Part shown: one piece after another, positions 1-10,374 of the stretch
How positions within the stretch are numbered: position 1 is the first letter of the stretch
Layout: each line of letters begins with the position of its first letter
Origin: Enterobacter huaxiensis
Lineage (GTDB): Bacteria; Pseudomonadota; Gammaproteobacteria; Enterobacterales; Enterobacteriaceae
Reading direction: 5' to 3'
Length of the DNA stretch: 64,000 bases
Assembly (NCBI RefSeq): GCF_003594935.2
Contig: NZ_CP043342.1
Span: 3,100,001 to 3,164,000 of the forward strand
Notes under the pieces: generated by a model
Told to the model about the DNA's origin: nothing
Databases searched by the model: none
The model's input: only the letters and a program-made list of their open reading frames with translations
Program-made: the position numbers and the translations under genes

Positions 1-419
1 AGCAGCCACTCACCGCTGATGACCACCACGCCGTCATAGCGACCGTGGAACCCCGTCACGGTCACATTAAGCGTATCCTGGTCGCTACCCAGCGGCTGAG
101 AGGCGACAACCCAACCAGGAAGCTGGCTGCTCAGATTTGCCACCAGCGTATTGCGGAGCTGCTGATCCAGCGGGCTGGCCCACAGGTTGTTATTGGCAAT
201 GACGTACTGAACATCGCTGGTCTGATACACCACGCCGTTTCCTGCGAGATAATCAGGCACCGCAACCTGCTCTACCCATAACAGGCGGTTACCCTGAGAC
301 GCGCTGCTTTGCGCCCCAGCCTGCGCGGTCAGCGGCAGCTGATAGTAGCTCTTATTTTCACTGCCCGAGCTACATGCGGTTAAAACCAGAGCGCCTGCAA
401 TCGCTAGCCATTTTTTCAT
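1..419 (-). CDS. pqiC: PqiC outer-membrane lipoprotein (3' end outside window)
   Basis: Lipoprotein partner of the PqiAB inter-membrane lipid-transport system, anchored in the outer membrane facing the periplasm. The visible 139 codons begin with a short lipoprotein signal ending in the lipobox LTAC (lipidated Cys near residue 16), followed by a Ser/Gly-rich linker and the start of the PqiC/YmbA domain. The ATG (417-419) overlaps the TGA of pqiB by 4 bp, so the two are translationally coupled. The reading frame stays open to base 1; the C-terminal part lies beyond the window. Identity follows from operon position and similarity to E. coli YmbA as I recall it. Confidence 0.93.
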   Translation of the reverse strand, partial: MKKWLAIAGALVLTACSSGSENKSYYQLPLTAQAGAQSSASQGNRLLWVEQVAVPDYLAGNGVVYQTSDVQYVIANNNLWASPLDQQLRNTLVANLSSQLPGWVVASQPLGSDQDTLNVTVTGFHGRYDGVVVISGEWL

Positions 420-2056
420 TGTTTCGCCCTCTTCGGCTCAGGATCCTTTTTATCTTTCGCTTCGAACACCAGCGCATTGCTCTTCTCATTGAGCGTTTTC
501 AGCACCGGCTGCAGTTCACGTAATACCTGATCGAGACGCTGCATATCTGCCACCATCTTATTGTACGCCGCTGAACCCGGCTGGAAGCCCTGCATACTGC
601 GGTTTAGTTCACGCAGCGTTTTCTGCATATCCTGCGGCAGCTGCTGCATGGACTGGCTTGCCGTGATCTTATTGATGTTATCGAGCGTGGTTTGCAGACG
701 GCGCATTGTCGCCTGGCTTTCGCTCAGCGAGTTTGTCGCCGCTTCAAGCATTGGATTCAGCGGCAGATTGTTAATCTTATCCAGTGTTTCCATCAAACGC
801 TGCTGGATCTGCGCCAGGCCACTGCTCACCGTTGGGATAATGGTGTAACCGCCGAATTCGCGAACACCGGTAATGGCAGGCGCTTTCGGATAGAAGTCCA
901 TGTCCACGTACAGCGCGCCGGTCACCAGGTTGCCGGTTTTCAGTGAGCCACGTAAACCGCGGTTCATCAATTCGGTAATATGCGCGCCGATATCCTGATT
1001 TTCGCCGATCTGGTTGATCAAACGTTCCGGCTCAATGCGGATCAGAACCGGAATGCGATAATCATCATCCAGCATCTGCTTGAGCCCCGGCACGAAGTAA
1101 GGTACTTGCCCTACCGTCCCCAGGCGGATCCCGCGGAATTCAACCGGCGCTCCCGGCTGCAGGCCGCGAACAGAATCCTTGAAGAACATCAGATAGTCGA
1201 TGTGATCGGTATAGAGCGCGTCCTGAATGCTTTTTTGATCGTCAAAGAGTCTGAACGCCGTTTTTTCAGCAACCGGCTGCCCCAGATCCTGCCCTTCAGG
1301 CACATCAAAACTGACGCCGCCGCCAAACAGCGTGGTCAGGGAACCCATTTCTACGCGCATACCTGCAGAAGTAAGATCCACGGCGATCCCGCTGTCTTTC
1401 CAGAAACGAACGTTGCTGGTCACCAGGCGATCGTTTGGCGCATTAATGAAGAGCTGGTAGCTAATGGTACGTTTTTGCGCATCGAACGTGCTGGTCTCAA
1501 CCGACCCCACGCGGTACCCGCGGAACAGCACAGGATCGCCTGGCGAGAGTTGGCCCGCCTTTTTACTGTCCAGAATCACGCGAATACCTTTTGCATCCGG
1601 TGGCGCAAGCGGCGGAGAGTCGAGTAGCTGGTATTGTCCCGGCTGGCTACCTTTCTTACCTGGCTGCAGCTCAATATAGGCACCGGACAGCAGCGTGCCC
1701 AGACCGCTGATCCCTTCCCGCCCGACCTGAGGCTTAACGACCCAGAAGACCGAATCCTCATGAAGCAGTTTTTCCATCCCGGCGTTCAGGCGTGCCTTAA
1801 TTTCCACATGCGTCAGATCATCGGTCAGGGTTGCGCTTTCAACGACCCCCACGTCTACGCTGCGGCTTTTGATGGTGGTCTTACCGCCCTCAATACCTTC
1901 TGCATTGGTGGTGATTAATGTGACTTCCGGCCCCTGATGGCTGTAATGATAAAACAGTATCCATGCACCAATCAGCGCAGTCACGATGGGGAAAATCCAC
2001 ACCGGCGACCAGTTTCTGACCTTCTGCACTTTAGCCTCTCCACTCTTATTTTCCAT
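416..2056 (-). CDS. pqiB: PqiB, three-MCE-domain periplasm-spanning lipid transport protein
   Basis: Forms the hexameric MCE tunnel thought to shuttle lipids between inner and outer membrane. After a short basic N-terminus there is one membrane segment (about residues 16-38), then three MCE repeats (starting near residues 41, 157 and 288) with the typical PGxPVxxRGxxVGxV signature, and a long helical C-terminal region (about 420-530) that forms the coiled-coil needle in this family. An upstream in-frame ATG at 2092 would add 12 residues inside pqiA; I chose 2056 because it gives 546 aa, the E. coli length, and starts 4 bp after the pqiA stop. Overlaps pqiC by 4 bp. Confidence 0.96.
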   Translation of the reverse strand: MENKSGEAKVQKVRNWSPVWIFPIVTALIGAWILFYHYSHQGPEVTLITTNAEGIEGGKTTIKSRSVDVGVVESATLTDDLTHVEIKARLNAGMEKLLHEDSVFWVVKPQVGREGISGLGTLLSGAYIELQPGKKGSQPGQYQLLDSPPLAPPDAKGIRVILDSKKAGQLSPGDPVLFRGYRVGSVETSTFDAQKRTISYQLFINAPNDRLVTSNVRFWKDSGIAVDLTSAGMRVEMGSLTTLFGGGVSFDVPEGQDLGQPVAEKTAFRLFDDQKSIQDALYTDHIDYLMFFKDSVRGLQPGAPVEFRGIRLGTVGQVPYFVPGLKQMLDDDYRIPVLIRIEPERLINQIGENQDIGAHITELMNRGLRGSLKTGNLVTGALYVDMDFYPKAPAITGVREFGGYTIIPTVSSGLAQIQQRLMETLDKINNLPLNPMLEAATNSLSESQATMRRLQTTLDNINKITASQSMQQLPQDMQKTLRELNRSMQGFQPGSAAYNKMVADMQRLDQVLRELQPVLKTLNEKSNALVFEAKDKKDPEPKRAKQ

Positions 2057-2060
2057 GCTC

Positions 2061-3314
2061 TTACTCTTCCTCATGGCTTGACTCGGGCTCACGATCCCAC
2101 GATAGACGAGGGTCGAAGGTCATGGCCGCAAACATGGTCATAATAACGACCAATGCAAACATCAGCGCACCCATAGCGGGATAAATACTCATCAGCCCTC
2201 CCATGCGCACCAGCGCAGAAAGAACCGCAATCACAAACACGTCAATCATTGACCAGCGGCCTACAAACTCGACGACTTCATAAATCAAATGCATGCGTTC
2301 ACTGTCACGCTTGCCATGCCCTTTCGCATCCCAGCAGAGCCAGGCGATGGCGATCATTTTTAGCGTTGGTACCATAATACTGGCGATAAAAATCACCCCG
2401 GCCACCGGATAGGATCCTTCCCCCCAGAGCAACACTACCCCGGCGAGTATGGTCGACGGCATTTTGTCACCGAGGAGATCGGTGATCATAATGGGCAGTA
2501 TATTGGCCGGCAGATAAAGCATGATAGAGGTGACCAGCAGCGCCATTGTCCACTGGAGGCTGTTTTTACGACGCGCATGGCCTTTGGTTTCGCAGCGCGG
2601 ACACACCTCAAGATCGGCGGGCAGCACGGCCGTGCAGCACGAGCAGGAGCGCAGCCCCTGTCGGATCCCCGGTACGCCTGCTTTTACCGTCTGAGTCAGC
2701 GCGGGTGCAGGGGCAATGTCGTCCCATGCCCAGCGCCTGTCTACGCACTGGAATGCGCGTAGCTGCAGTACGCAGTAGAGGCACCAGGGAATAAAGCTGC
2801 TGCCAATCCCAACGTCGCCATAGGCCATGAGCTTCACGAAGCTGACCAGAATTCCCGCCAGAAAAATTTCTGCCATTCCCCAGCTTTTAAGCTGGAACAG
2901 AACGCGCGCGAGTTTAATTTTAAGCCGGGTGGGCATCCGCACACGATTGACCAGCAGCAGGATCACCACCAGGCAAAACGCAGGAACGATCTGTACAAAC
3001 AGCAGGAAAAAGGTGCCGAGGCTGGCGTAATCCTCAGAGAACATTACGCCCGGGATCTCAAGTAAATCCACCTGGCTGGTCATCCCTCCCACCTTCATGT
3101 AGATGAAGGGGAAGAGATTGGAAAGCAGCAGCATGAACAAGGCTGCCAGCGCGTAAGCCGTGGGACGCTGCCTTGGCGCATCCCACTCGGTTGTCAGCGT
3201 GGCTCCGCAGCGCGGACAGGTTGCCTTATGTCCGTGACCAAGCTCTGGCAACGCCACGAGCATATCGCATTGCGAGCATAATATATGCCTGTCGGCGTGG
3301 TGCTGGTCACACAT
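2061..3314 (-). CDS. pqiA: PqiA, inner-membrane component of the Pqi lipid transport system
   Basis: Polytopic inner-membrane protein (417 aa, as in E. coli) that works with PqiB and PqiC. It is a tandem repeat of two PqiA domains. Each begins with a cytoplasmic zinc-ribbon-like Cys set (CSQC and CPRC near residues 14-37; CSCC and CPRC near residues 223-240) followed by about four membrane helices. PqiA is inducible by paraquat in E. coli through SoxRS, though the promoter used here was not identified. It starts 13 bp after the end of uup on the same strand, so it could also be read from the rlmKL-uup transcript. Confidence 0.96.
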   Translation of the reverse strand: MCDQHHADRHILCSQCDMLVALPELGHGHKATCPRCGATLTTEWDAPRQRPTAYALAALFMLLLSNLFPFIYMKVGGMTSQVDLLEIPGVMFSEDYASLGTFFLLFVQIVPAFCLVVILLLVNRVRMPTRLKIKLARVLFQLKSWGMAEIFLAGILVSFVKLMAYGDVGIGSSFIPWCLYCVLQLRAFQCVDRRWAWDDIAPAPALTQTVKAGVPGIRQGLRSCSCCTAVLPADLEVCPRCETKGHARRKNSLQWTMALLVTSIMLYLPANILPIMITDLLGDKMPSTILAGVVLLWGEGSYPVAGVIFIASIMVPTLKMIAIAWLCWDAKGHGKRDSERMHLIYEVVEFVGRWSMIDVFVIAVLSALVRMGGLMSIYPAMGALMFALVVIMTMFAAMTFDPRLSWDREPESSHEEE

Positions 3315-3327
3315 ATGTTATCCCTGT

Positions 3328-5235
3328 TTATGCGCCGTTTTTCAGAGACTCAAGGTACTCCCAGCGCTCAAATGCTTCTTCCAGGGCTTTTTCAGCCGCG
3401 GACAGTTCAGCCAATATTTTCTGAGTATAGTCGTGCGACTGCGTAAAGAATGACGCATCAGCGACCTGAATTTGCAGTGCTTCCAGTGCAGCTTCCAGCT
3501 CTTCCAGACGCTGCGGCAACCCTTCAAGTTCGCGCTGCAGGTTATAGCTCATTTTAGCAGGTGACTTTTTAACAGTTTCTGCTTTTGCGACAACAGGTTC
3601 CGGTGCATTTTTGGATTTTACCTGTTTTTGCAGCAGGTACTGTGCCTGCTGGCCGCGAGCATCATGATAACCGCCCACATATTGACCAATCCGGCCTTCA
3701 CCTTCGAAGATCCAGCATTCGGTCACGGTGTTGTCCACGAACTGACGATCGTGGCTTACCAGCATCACGGTACCCTGATAACCGTCAATCAACTCTTCGA
3801 GCAGTTCCAGCGTTTCGACATCCAGGTCGTTTGTTGGTTCATCGAGAATCAATAAGTTACTTGGCTTCAGGAACAGGCGCGCCAGCAGCAGACGGTTACG
3901 CTCACCGCCTGACAGCGCACGCACCGGCGTCATGGCACGTTTTGGATGGAACAGGAAGTCCTGCAGGTAGCCCAGCACGTGGCGCGGCTTACCGTTGACC
4001 ATCACCTCTTGTTTTCCTTCAGCGAGGTTGTCCATCACCGTTCTGTCCGGGTCCAGCTCGGCGCGGTGCTGGTCGAAGTAGGCCACTTCCAGCTTTGTTC
4101 CGCAGTGGACGCGGCCGCTGTCAGCCTGAAGCTGGCCGAGCATCAGCTTGAGCAGCGTGGTTTTACCACAGCCGTTCGGGCCAATCAGGGCAATTTTATC
4201 CCCACGCTGTACCTGCGCGGAGAAGTCTTTCACCAGCACTTTGCCGTCTACCTGGTAATTCACGTCTTCCATCTCAAAGACGATTTTACCGGAGCGGGAT
4301 GCTTCTTCGACCTGCATCTTCGCGCTGCCCATGACCTCACGGCGAGCGCTACGCTCGTTACGCATCGCTTTTAACGCACGCACGCGGCCCTCGTTACGGG
4401 TACGACGCGCTTTGATGCCCTGACGGATCCAGACCTCTTCCTGCGCCAGCTTGCGGTCAAACTCCGCATTTTGCAGCTCTTCAACGCGCAGATTTTCTTC
4501 TTTTTCCAGCAGATAGGTATCGTAATCGCCAGGGTAGGTCACCAGCTTGCCGCGATCGAGGTCAACAATACGGGTAGCCATATTGCGGATAAACGAACGG
4601 TCGTGCGAGATGAAAATAATGGTGCCGTTAAAAGTCTTCAGGAACCCTTCCAGCCAGTCGATGGCTTCAATGTCCAGGTGGTTGGTCGGCTCGTCCAGCA
4701 GCAGCACTTTCGGGCCGCTCACCAGCGCACGTCCCAGCGCGGCTTTACGCAGCCAGCCGCCGGAGAGAGACGCCAGCTCCATGTCTGCATCCAGGCCTAA
4801 CTGATCCAGCACTTCGGTGATACGGCTTTCAAGCTGCCACAGACCGTGATGATCCAGCAGCTCCTGCAGGCGCGCCATCTCATTCAGATTTTTTTCGCTC
4901 GGGTCGGTCATCACCAGATGGGAAATGTCGTGATAACCCTTCAGGTATTCGGCCTGTTCAGAGATCCCTTCCGCAACAAAATCATAAACGGTCCCCGCCA
5001 CGTTACGCGGTGGGTCCTGCTGCAGGCGGGAAACTATCAGGTCCTGTTCGTAAACGATGCGTCCGTCATCCAGGCCCTGCTCGCGGTTGAGGATCTTCAT
5101 TAGCGTGGATTTACCCGCGCCGTTACGGCCTACCAGACAGACACGTTCGTTATCTTCGATGTGCAGTTCAGTATCATCAAGAAGTGGCGCATCGCTGAAG
5201 GACAGCCAGGCGCCGTGCATGCTAATTAGTGACAT
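3328..5235 (-). CDS. uup: Uup, ABC-F family ATPase
   Basis: Soluble ABC-F protein (635 aa, the E. coli length) that acts on ribosomes or nucleic acid rather than as a transporter; E. coli uup mutants show raised precise excision of transposons. Two ATPase cassettes are visible: Walker A GRNGAGKS at residues 36-43 with signature LSGGWLRK near 157, and Walker A GPNGCGKT near 350 with signature LSGGERNR near 440. A positively charged linker separates them, and the C-terminus (about 560-635) is a predicted coiled coil that binds DNA in E. coli Uup. The gene starts 12 bp after rlmKL and precedes pqiA. Confidence 0.96.
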   Translation of the reverse strand: MSLISMHGAWLSFSDAPLLDDTELHIEDNERVCLVGRNGAGKSTLMKILNREQGLDDGRIVYEQDLIVSRLQQDPPRNVAGTVYDFVAEGISEQAEYLKGYHDISHLVMTDPSEKNLNEMARLQELLDHHGLWQLESRITEVLDQLGLDADMELASLSGGWLRKAALGRALVSGPKVLLLDEPTNHLDIEAIDWLEGFLKTFNGTIIFISHDRSFIRNMATRIVDLDRGKLVTYPGDYDTYLLEKEENLRVEELQNAEFDRKLAQEEVWIRQGIKARRTRNEGRVRALKAMRNERSARREVMGSAKMQVEEASRSGKIVFEMEDVNYQVDGKVLVKDFSAQVQRGDKIALIGPNGCGKTTLLKLMLGQLQADSGRVHCGTKLEVAYFDQHRAELDPDRTVMDNLAEGKQEVMVNGKPRHVLGYLQDFLFHPKRAMTPVRALSGGERNRLLLARLFLKPSNLLILDEPTNDLDVETLELLEELIDGYQGTVMLVSHDRQFVDNTVTECWIFEGEGRIGQYVGGYHDARGQQAQYLLQKQVKSKNAPEPVVAKAETVKKSPAKMSYNLQRELEGLPQRLEELEAALEALQIQVADASFFTQSHDYTQKILAELSAAEKALEEAFERWEYLESLKNGA

Positions 5236-5247
5236 TTATTTTTCCTT

Positions 5248-7356
5248 TCAGACCGCTGAGATTAACCAGCAGTTATGGATCTGACGGTTACGGGCAAAGT
5301 CCTGAGACAGCGTTTTCTGGCTGATTTCTTGCGCTTTCAGTCCCAGCGTGGCTAAGCCTTCATGATCCATGCGGAATCCGCGTTTGTTGTTCGAGAACAT
5401 AATGGTGCCGCCTTTACGCAGCAGGCGTTTCAGGTCGGTCATCAGGCGCAGGTGGTCGCGTTGAACGTCAAAGCTATCCTCCATGCGCTTGGAGTTGGAG
5501 AAGGTTGGCGGATCGATGAAGATCAGATCGAACTGCTCATCGGTATCACGCAGCCAGCCCAGCACGTCGGCCTGCATCAGGCGATGCTGGCGACCGGTCA
5601 GTCCGTTCAGGCGCAGGTTGCGCTCTGCCCACTCCAGGTAGGTGCGGGACATATCCACGGTAGTGGTGCTGCGCGCGCCGCCGAGACCGGCGTGAACGCT
5701 CGCGCTGCCGGTGTAGGAGAACAGGTTGAGGAAGTCTTTACCCTTGCTCATCTGGCCCAGCATACGGCGCGCGATGCGGTGGTCAAGGAACAGGCCGGTA
5801 TCAAGATAGTCGGTCAGGTTTACCCACAGGCGGGCGTTGTACTCGCCCACTTCGATAAAGTCGCCCTTCTCATTCATCTTCTGGTACTGGTTTTTACCTT
5901 TCTGGCGCTCACGGGTTTTCAGCACCAGCTTGTTCGGGGTAATGCCCAGCACGGCGATGGTCGCCGCGATCACATCCAGCATACGCTGACGCGCTTTTTG
6001 CGCATCAATGGTTTTCGGCGGGGCATATTCCTGAATGACAACCCAGTCAGCGTAGCGGTCAACCGCCACGTTGTATTCCGGGAGGTCGGCGTCATACAGG
6101 CGGTAGCATTCAATGCCTTCCTGCTTCGCCCACTTTTCATATTTCTTCAGATTCTTGCGCAGACGGTTGGCATAGTCTTCCGCTACGCCGGATGGCTTGC
6201 TGTCTGCAGCCTTCTCTGCCAGATGGTAGTTTTTCTGCACGCAGTCCAGCGGGCCGTTTTTGGCCTTGAACTGACGATCCGCGCGCAGCTGCAGGCAGCT
6301 CAGCAGCTCCGGTGAGGCGCTGAACAGAGAGAGATTCCAGCCGCCGAAGTAGTCTTTCATGTTGCGGCCCAGCAGGCTGTGCAGGGCGATCAGGGCAGGT
6401 TCGCTGTCAAGGCGCTCGCCGTAAGGCGGGTTGCTGATAACGGTGCCGTACGGGCCTTTTGGCAGCGGATTGGTCAGGTTCGCCACGTCTTTCACCTCGA
6501 AGGTGACCAGCTCGCCGATTCCCGCACGGCGGGCGTTGCTCCGGGCGCGCTCAATCACGCGCGCGTCGCTATCCGAACCGTAGAAATGGGAGGTGTACTC
6601 TGCCAGCCCCTTACGTGCGCGGGTCTGGGCTTCCGCTTTCACCTCTTTCCAGATCTCTTCATCGTGCTGGGCCCAACCTTTAAAGCCCCAGTGGCCGCGA
6701 TGCAGCCCCGGCGCGCGGTCGGTTGCCAGCATGGCGGCTTCAATCAGCAGCGTACCGGAACCGCACATCGGGTCGAGCAGCGGCGTACCTGGCTGCCAGC
6801 CGGAGCGCATGACAATCGCGGCGGCCAGCGTTTCTTTGATGGGCGCCATGCCGGTACGATCGCGGTAACCACGCAGATGCAGGCCCGCCCCGCTCAGATC
6901 GAGCGAGATGCTGGCGGTGTCGCCGTTGAGCCAGACGTTGATACGCAGATCGGGGTTTTCGCGATCGACGTTCGGACGTTCTTTGTTTTTACGCGTAAAG
7001 CAGTCAACGATGGCGTCTTTTACGCGCAGAGCGCCGTACTGGCTGTTGCGGATCTCATCGTTCACGCCGTTGAAGTGCACGGCAAAGGTGGCGTCCGGGG
7101 TGAAGATCTCTGTCCAGTCGATCATCTGTACCCCGGTGTAGAGGTCAAGATCGCTGTAGACCTTGCACTCTTTCATCGGCAGCATGATGCGCGACGCCAG
7201 GCGGCTCCACATCAGGCTCTGGTAAATAAGCCGCGTGTCGCCCTCAAAATGGACACCACCCTGAACTACCTGGCACTCTTGCGCGCCCAGGGCTTCCAGT
7301 TCAGTTTTTAACAGCTCTTCCAGCCCACGGGCCGTACTGGCAAACAGAGAATTCAT
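5248..7356 (-). CDS. rlmL: Bifunctional 23S rRNA methyltransferase RlmKL
   Basis: Fused enzyme making m2G2445 (RlmL half) and m7G2069 (RlmK half) in 23S rRNA during 50S assembly. Order of domains in 702 aa: THUMP RNA-binding domain (about 45-155), first SAM methyltransferase with DPMCGSGT (195-202) and the N2-guanine motif NPPYGER (309-315), then the C-terminal methyltransferase with [12 protein letters not shown] near 540 and DPPTFSN near 617. It is the first gene of the rlmKL-uup-pqiABC run and is divergent from ycbX over a 98-bp gap. The length equals E. coli YcbY/RlmL, so the fusion is intact. Confidence 0.97.
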   Translation of the reverse strand: MNSLFASTARGLEELLKTELEALGAQECQVVQGGVHFEGDTRLIYQSLMWSRLASRIMLPMKECKVYSDLDLYTGVQMIDWTEIFTPDATFAVHFNGVNDEIRNSQYGALRVKDAIVDCFTRKNKERPNVDRENPDLRINVWLNGDTASISLDLSGAGLHLRGYRDRTGMAPIKETLAAAIVMRSGWQPGTPLLDPMCGSGTLLIEAAMLATDRAPGLHRGHWGFKGWAQHDEEIWKEVKAEAQTRARKGLAEYTSHFYGSDSDARVIERARSNARRAGIGELVTFEVKDVANLTNPLPKGPYGTVISNPPYGERLDSEPALIALHSLLGRNMKDYFGGWNLSLFSASPELLSCLQLRADRQFKAKNGPLDCVQKNYHLAEKAADSKPSGVAEDYANRLRKNLKKYEKWAKQEGIECYRLYDADLPEYNVAVDRYADWVVIQEYAPPKTIDAQKARQRMLDVIAATIAVLGITPNKLVLKTRERQKGKNQYQKMNEKGDFIEVGEYNARLWVNLTDYLDTGLFLDHRIARRMLGQMSKGKDFLNLFSYTGSASVHAGLGGARSTTTVDMSRTYLEWAERNLRLNGLTGRQHRLMQADVLGWLRDTDEQFDLIFIDPPTFSNSKRMEDSFDVQRDHLRLMTDLKRLLRKGGTIMFSNNKRGFRMDHEGLATLGLKAQEISQKTLSQDFARNRQIHNCWLISAV

Positions 7357-7454
7357 ATCGTCACTTTTACTCTTAGAAAATTGTCGCGCATTATAGCTAA
7401 TATGGCGTGTATGTCATAAAGTTGAAGGCTTATTTTCATTTATGGGAGTGTGCA

Positions 7455-8564
7455 GTGGCGACGTTATCCAGGCTTTTTATTCATCCGGTGAAATCCATGC
7501 GCGGTATCGGCGTTTCTCACGCACTCGCTGACATGAGCGGATTTGCCTTCGATCGTATTTTTATGGTCACCGAGCCTGACGGTACGTTCATTACCGCACG
7601 CCAGTTCCCGCAAATGGTTCGCTTTACCCCTTCCCCGCTTCATGACGGTTTGCACCTTACCGCACCGGACGGTTCAAGCGCGGTCGTTCGCTTTGCTGAT
7701 TTTGCGCCTGTCGACGCGCCAACGGAAGTGTGGGGTAACCACTTTACCGCACGTATTGCCCCCGTTGACGTTAATACCTGGCTGAGCGGCTTTTTCTCCC
7801 GTGAGGTTCAGCTGCGCTGGGTTGGGCCTGAGCTGACGCGACGCGTCAAACGCCATGATGCCGTTCCGCTCTCCTTCGCCGATGGCTTCCCTTTCCTGCT
7901 AACCAACGAAGCCTCGCTGCGTGATTTGCAGAACCGCTGTAAAGCCAGCGTTCAGATGGAACAGTTCCGCCCAAACCTGGTCGTAACCGGCGCAGAAGCC
8001 TGGGAAGAGGATACCTGGAAAACGATCCGCATCGGCAGCGTCATTTTCGACGTGGTGAAGCCGTGCAGTCGCTGTATTTTTACCACCGTGAGTCCGGAGA
8101 AAGGTCAGAAACACCCTTCTGGCGAACCGCTAAAAACCCTGCAGTCGTTCCGTACCGCGCAGGACAACGGCGATGTGGATTTCGGTCAGAACCTCATTCC
8201 CCGCTCAAGCGGCACGATCCGCGTGGGTGACGAGGTGGAAATTCTCGCCCGTGGTCCAGCGCGCGTTTACGGCGCAGGTCAGGAAGAAGAGTTCGTCGAC
8301 GTTGAGACAGCGGTCAGTTCGGCAGTGGACATTCACTGGCAGGGTAAACTCATTCGTGGAAACAATCAGCAGGTTTTACTGGAACAGCTTGAACAGGCGG
8401 GGATCCGCGTGCCGTATTCCTGTCGTGCAGGGATCTGCGGCTGCTGTCGGATAAAACTGGTTGAAGGCGAAGTCAGTGCGCTGAAGAAATCAGCCATTGG
8501 CGAGGACGGAACGATTCTGTGCTGCAGCTGTATTCCAAAAACCTCGGTACAGCTGGAGGCTTAA
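7455..8564 (+). CDS. ycbX: YcbX, MOSC-domain and 2Fe-2S ferredoxin molybdenum-cofactor oxidoreductase
   Basis: Molybdenum-cofactor enzyme that in E. coli detoxifies N-hydroxylated base analogues such as 6-hydroxylaminopurine. N-terminal MOSC beta-barrel, MOSC domain with the conserved Cys in PCSRCIF (about residue 213), and a C-terminal plant-type ferredoxin domain (about 285-369) with CX4C at 323/328, C331 and CCSC at 356-359. The GTG start at 7455 has GGGAG seven bases upstream and gives 369 aa, the E. coli length; an ATG at 7407 would add 16 non-conserved residues. Position 330, Ser in E. coli as I recall it, is Cys here. The stop overlaps the zapC stop on the other strand. Confidence 0.93.
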   Translation: MATLSRLFIHPVKSMRGIGVSHALADMSGFAFDRIFMVTEPDGTFITARQFPQMVRFTPSPLHDGLHLTAPDGSSAVVRFADFAPVDAPTEVWGNHFTARIAPVDVNTWLSGFFSREVQLRWVGPELTRRVKRHDAVPLSFADGFPFLLTNEASLRDLQNRCKASVQMEQFRPNLVVTGAEAWEEDTWKTIRIGSVIFDVVKPCSRCIFTTVSPEKGQKHPSGEPLKTLQSFRTAQDNGDVDFGQNLIPRSSGTIRVGDEVEILARGPARVYGAGQEEEFVDVETAVSSAVDIHWQGKLIRGNNQQVLLEQLEQAGIRVPYSCRAGICGCCRIKLVEGEVSALKKSAIGEDGTILCCSCIPKTSVQLEA

Positions 8565-9103
8565 ACGGCCTGCTCAAGGCTGAATGAATCCACGCGAAGC
8601 TGCGGCTTCAGCCTGTCGTTCATCACTTTAATCGCATCACCCAGCTGCATCATCCGCCCGGCAATCGTCACGCCGGGCTGTGCCAGCAAACAGAGCGCCG
8701 CGTTTTCGCCAGGCTCAACCACCAGCAGACTAACCTCTTCGGCCGTGTCGCTCAGATTCACGCTCGCCGCGTCACCCGTGACCGGGTTCCAGTTCATCCC
8801 GTGCGCCAGGAAGTGCCAGCTTTTCGGCATTTGGGGTTTCAGAAAACGGACGGCTACCAGCGCATTGAGCACCAGTTCGGCGCGCTGTTCTTTTGAAAGC
8901 ACCAGGTCGCGGCACTTTTCTTCAAAGGAGAAATAAAGCGCGGCATCGTCAACGCAAAAGCCTGACGGAGAGAAGGCATCCGGAGTCAGCATTCGACGCG
9001 CAAAACGAGAACGAAACAACATGCCATTGGCTAAATCGAGCATCATTCGATCGTGCTCGTCGCAAAAATACCAGCGCCAGTTATCGTCAGGTTTAATTCG
9101 CAT
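8561..9103 (-). CDS. zapC: ZapC, FtsZ-associated cell division protein
   Basis: Cytoplasmic protein (180 aa) that binds FtsZ and promotes bundling of protofilaments at the division ring. The whole length matches E. coli ZapC/YcbW, including the N-terminal aromatic stretch around DDNWRWYF and the C-terminal beta-rich part ending in LEQAV. It is monocistronic and convergent with ycbX: the two stop codons overlap, with a 4-bp shared segment at 8561-8564. No transcription terminator separates the pair, so antisense readthrough is likely. Confidence 0.95.
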   Translation of the reverse strand: MRIKPDDNWRWYFCDEHDRMMLDLANGMLFRSRFARRMLTPDAFSPSGFCVDDAALYFSFEEKCRDLVLSKEQRAELVLNALVAVRFLKPQMPKSWHFLAHGMNWNPVTGDAASVNLSDTAEEVSLLVVEPGENAALCLLAQPGVTIAGRMMQLGDAIKVMNDRLKPQLRVDSFSLEQAV

Positions 9104-9220
9104 GTGTCTCTCCCGTCCCCAAACACCCTGTTCTAAAATTGTCCTGTTTGCCGCCTCGTTTATAACAACATTAATAAAAGACCATAATGTCTAAATAAGC
9201 AACAATGACGGAATATAAAA

Positions 9221-9250
9221 CAACCAGGGCTGGAAATAAAGCCCTGGTTG
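9221..9250 (-). terminator. Rho-independent terminator of pyrD
   Basis: Perfect 10-bp inverted repeat (9221-9230 with 9241-9250) around a 10-base loop. On the minus strand it is followed by TTTTATATT. It lies 19 bp beyond the pyrD stop. Confidence 0.85.
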
Positions 9251-9268
9251 CGTGTTTAGGAGAAAAGA

Positions 9269-10279
9269 TTAGATATGAGTAACGATTTCTTTAATCAACG
9301 GCGGGCCTTTAAAAATAAAGCCGGAATAAATTTGCACCAGCGATGCGCCCGCCGCCATCTTCTCGCGGGCGGCGATAACGGAGTCGATACCGCCCACGCC
9401 AATAATGGGTAAACGCCCCTTTAATTCGGCAGACAGGGCGCGAATAATTTCCGTACTTTTTAATTGTACCGGACGGCCGCTTAACCCACCCATTTCGTCA
9501 CAGTTTTTCATTCCCTGAACGAGAGAACGATCGAGTGTCGTATTGGTCGCAATCACACCATCAATATTATGGCGCACTAAACTGTCGGCAACCTGGATCA
9601 ATTCTTCAACAGAAAGATCTGGTGCGATCTTAACCGCCACAGGAACATATTTATGGTGGATCGCCTGCAGTTCAGTTTGTTTATTTTTAATGGCTGTAAG
9701 GAGATCGTCCAGCGCTTCACCATATTGCAGTGAACGCAAACCCGGGGTATTGGGCGATGAAATGTTCACCGCAATATAACCGGCATAGGCATAGACTTTT
9801 TCCATACAAATCAGATAGTCATCTTTACCCTGCTCTACCGGCGTGTCTTTATTTTTACCAATATTGATGCCCAACACGCCATCAAAATGGGATTTTTTAA
9901 CGTTCTCAACCAGATGATCAACGCCGAGGTTATTGAAGCCCATGCGGTTGATTAACCCTTCAGCTTCAACCAGACGGAACAGACGCGGCTTGTCGTTGCC
10001 CGACTGCGGACGCGGGGTAACGGTGCCGATTTCGATGGAGCCAAACCCCATCGCGCCAAGCGCATCAATACACTCGCCGTTTTTATCCAGACCGGCCGCC
10101 AGGCCAAGCGGATTCTTGAAGGTGAGGCCCATGCACTGCACAGGTTTTTCCGGTACGTTTTGACGCACCAGTGCGGCCAGAGGCGTACCGGTAATGCGAC
10201 GCAACTGCTGGAATGTAAATTCATGAGCGCGCTCAGGATCGAGCTGAAAAAGGGCTTTACGAACGAAGGGGTAGTACAT
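9269..10279 (-). CDS. pyrD: Dihydroorotate dehydrogenase (quinone), class 2
   Basis: Membrane-associated FMN enzyme that oxidises dihydroorotate to orotate and passes electrons to ubiquinone or menaquinone, the fourth step of pyrimidine synthesis. The amphipathic N-terminal helices (residues 1-35) form the quinone site of class 2 enzymes. The catalytic serine is Ser175 in [16 protein letters not shown] near 300 is the phosphate-binding loop for FMN. I chose the ATG at 10279 (336 aa, E. coli length) because AGGAG lies just upstream; the ATG at 10306 would sit inside the leader hairpin. Regulation by the leader hairpin and a PurR box is described separately. Confidence 0.97.
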   Translation of the reverse strand: MYYPFVRKALFQLDPERAHEFTFQQLRRITGTPLAALVRQNVPEKPVQCMGLTFKNPLGLAAGLDKNGECIDALGAMGFGSIEIGTVTPRPQSGNDKPRLFRLVEAEGLINRMGFNNLGVDHLVENVKKSHFDGVLGINIGKNKDTPVEQGKDDYLICMEKVYAYAGYIAVNISSPNTPGLRSLQYGEALDDLLTAIKNKQTELQAIHHKYVPVAVKIAPDLSVEELIQVADSLVRHNIDGVIATNTTLDRSLVQGMKNCDEMGGLSGRPVQLKSTEIIRALSAELKGRLPIIGVGGIDSVIAAREKMAAGASLVQIYSGFIFKGPPLIKEIVTHI

Positions 10280-10293
10280 GAACTCTCCTGGAT

Positions 10294-10313
10294 TCCCGGT
10301 GTGCAAACCGGGA
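10294..10313 (-). promoter_or_regulatory. pyrD leader hairpin (pyrimidine-responsive start-site control)
   Basis: A 7-bp perfect inverted repeat (10294-10300 with 10307-10313, 6-base loop) lies immediately upstream of the pyrD ribosome-binding site. In E. coli and Salmonella the equivalent hairpin forms only when transcription starts at an upstream C, under high CTP, and then blocks ribosome loading. The arrangement of C-rich start tract, hairpin and AGGAG is the same here. The mechanism is inferred from those relatives. Confidence 0.75.
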
Positions 10314-10317
10314 GGGG

Positions 10318-10346
10318 ATTATGTGCGATCCTGCGGGGAAAAGGAA
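10318..10346 (-). promoter_or_regulatory. pyrD promoter
   Basis: On the minus strand: -35 TTCCTT (10341-10346), 17-bp spacer, -10 CATAAT (10318-10323). The expected start falls in the pyrimidine tract CCCCTCCC just before the hairpin, as needed for CTP-sensitive start selection. Confidence 0.6.
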
Positions 10347-10374
10347 TTGACCTGCGGCAAAAAAAACACGTTAA

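Noticed and set aside
5362..6315. 317-codon plus-strand frame inside rlmL
   Set aside because: Antisense to an intact conserved enzyme; low-complexity translation and no start signals.
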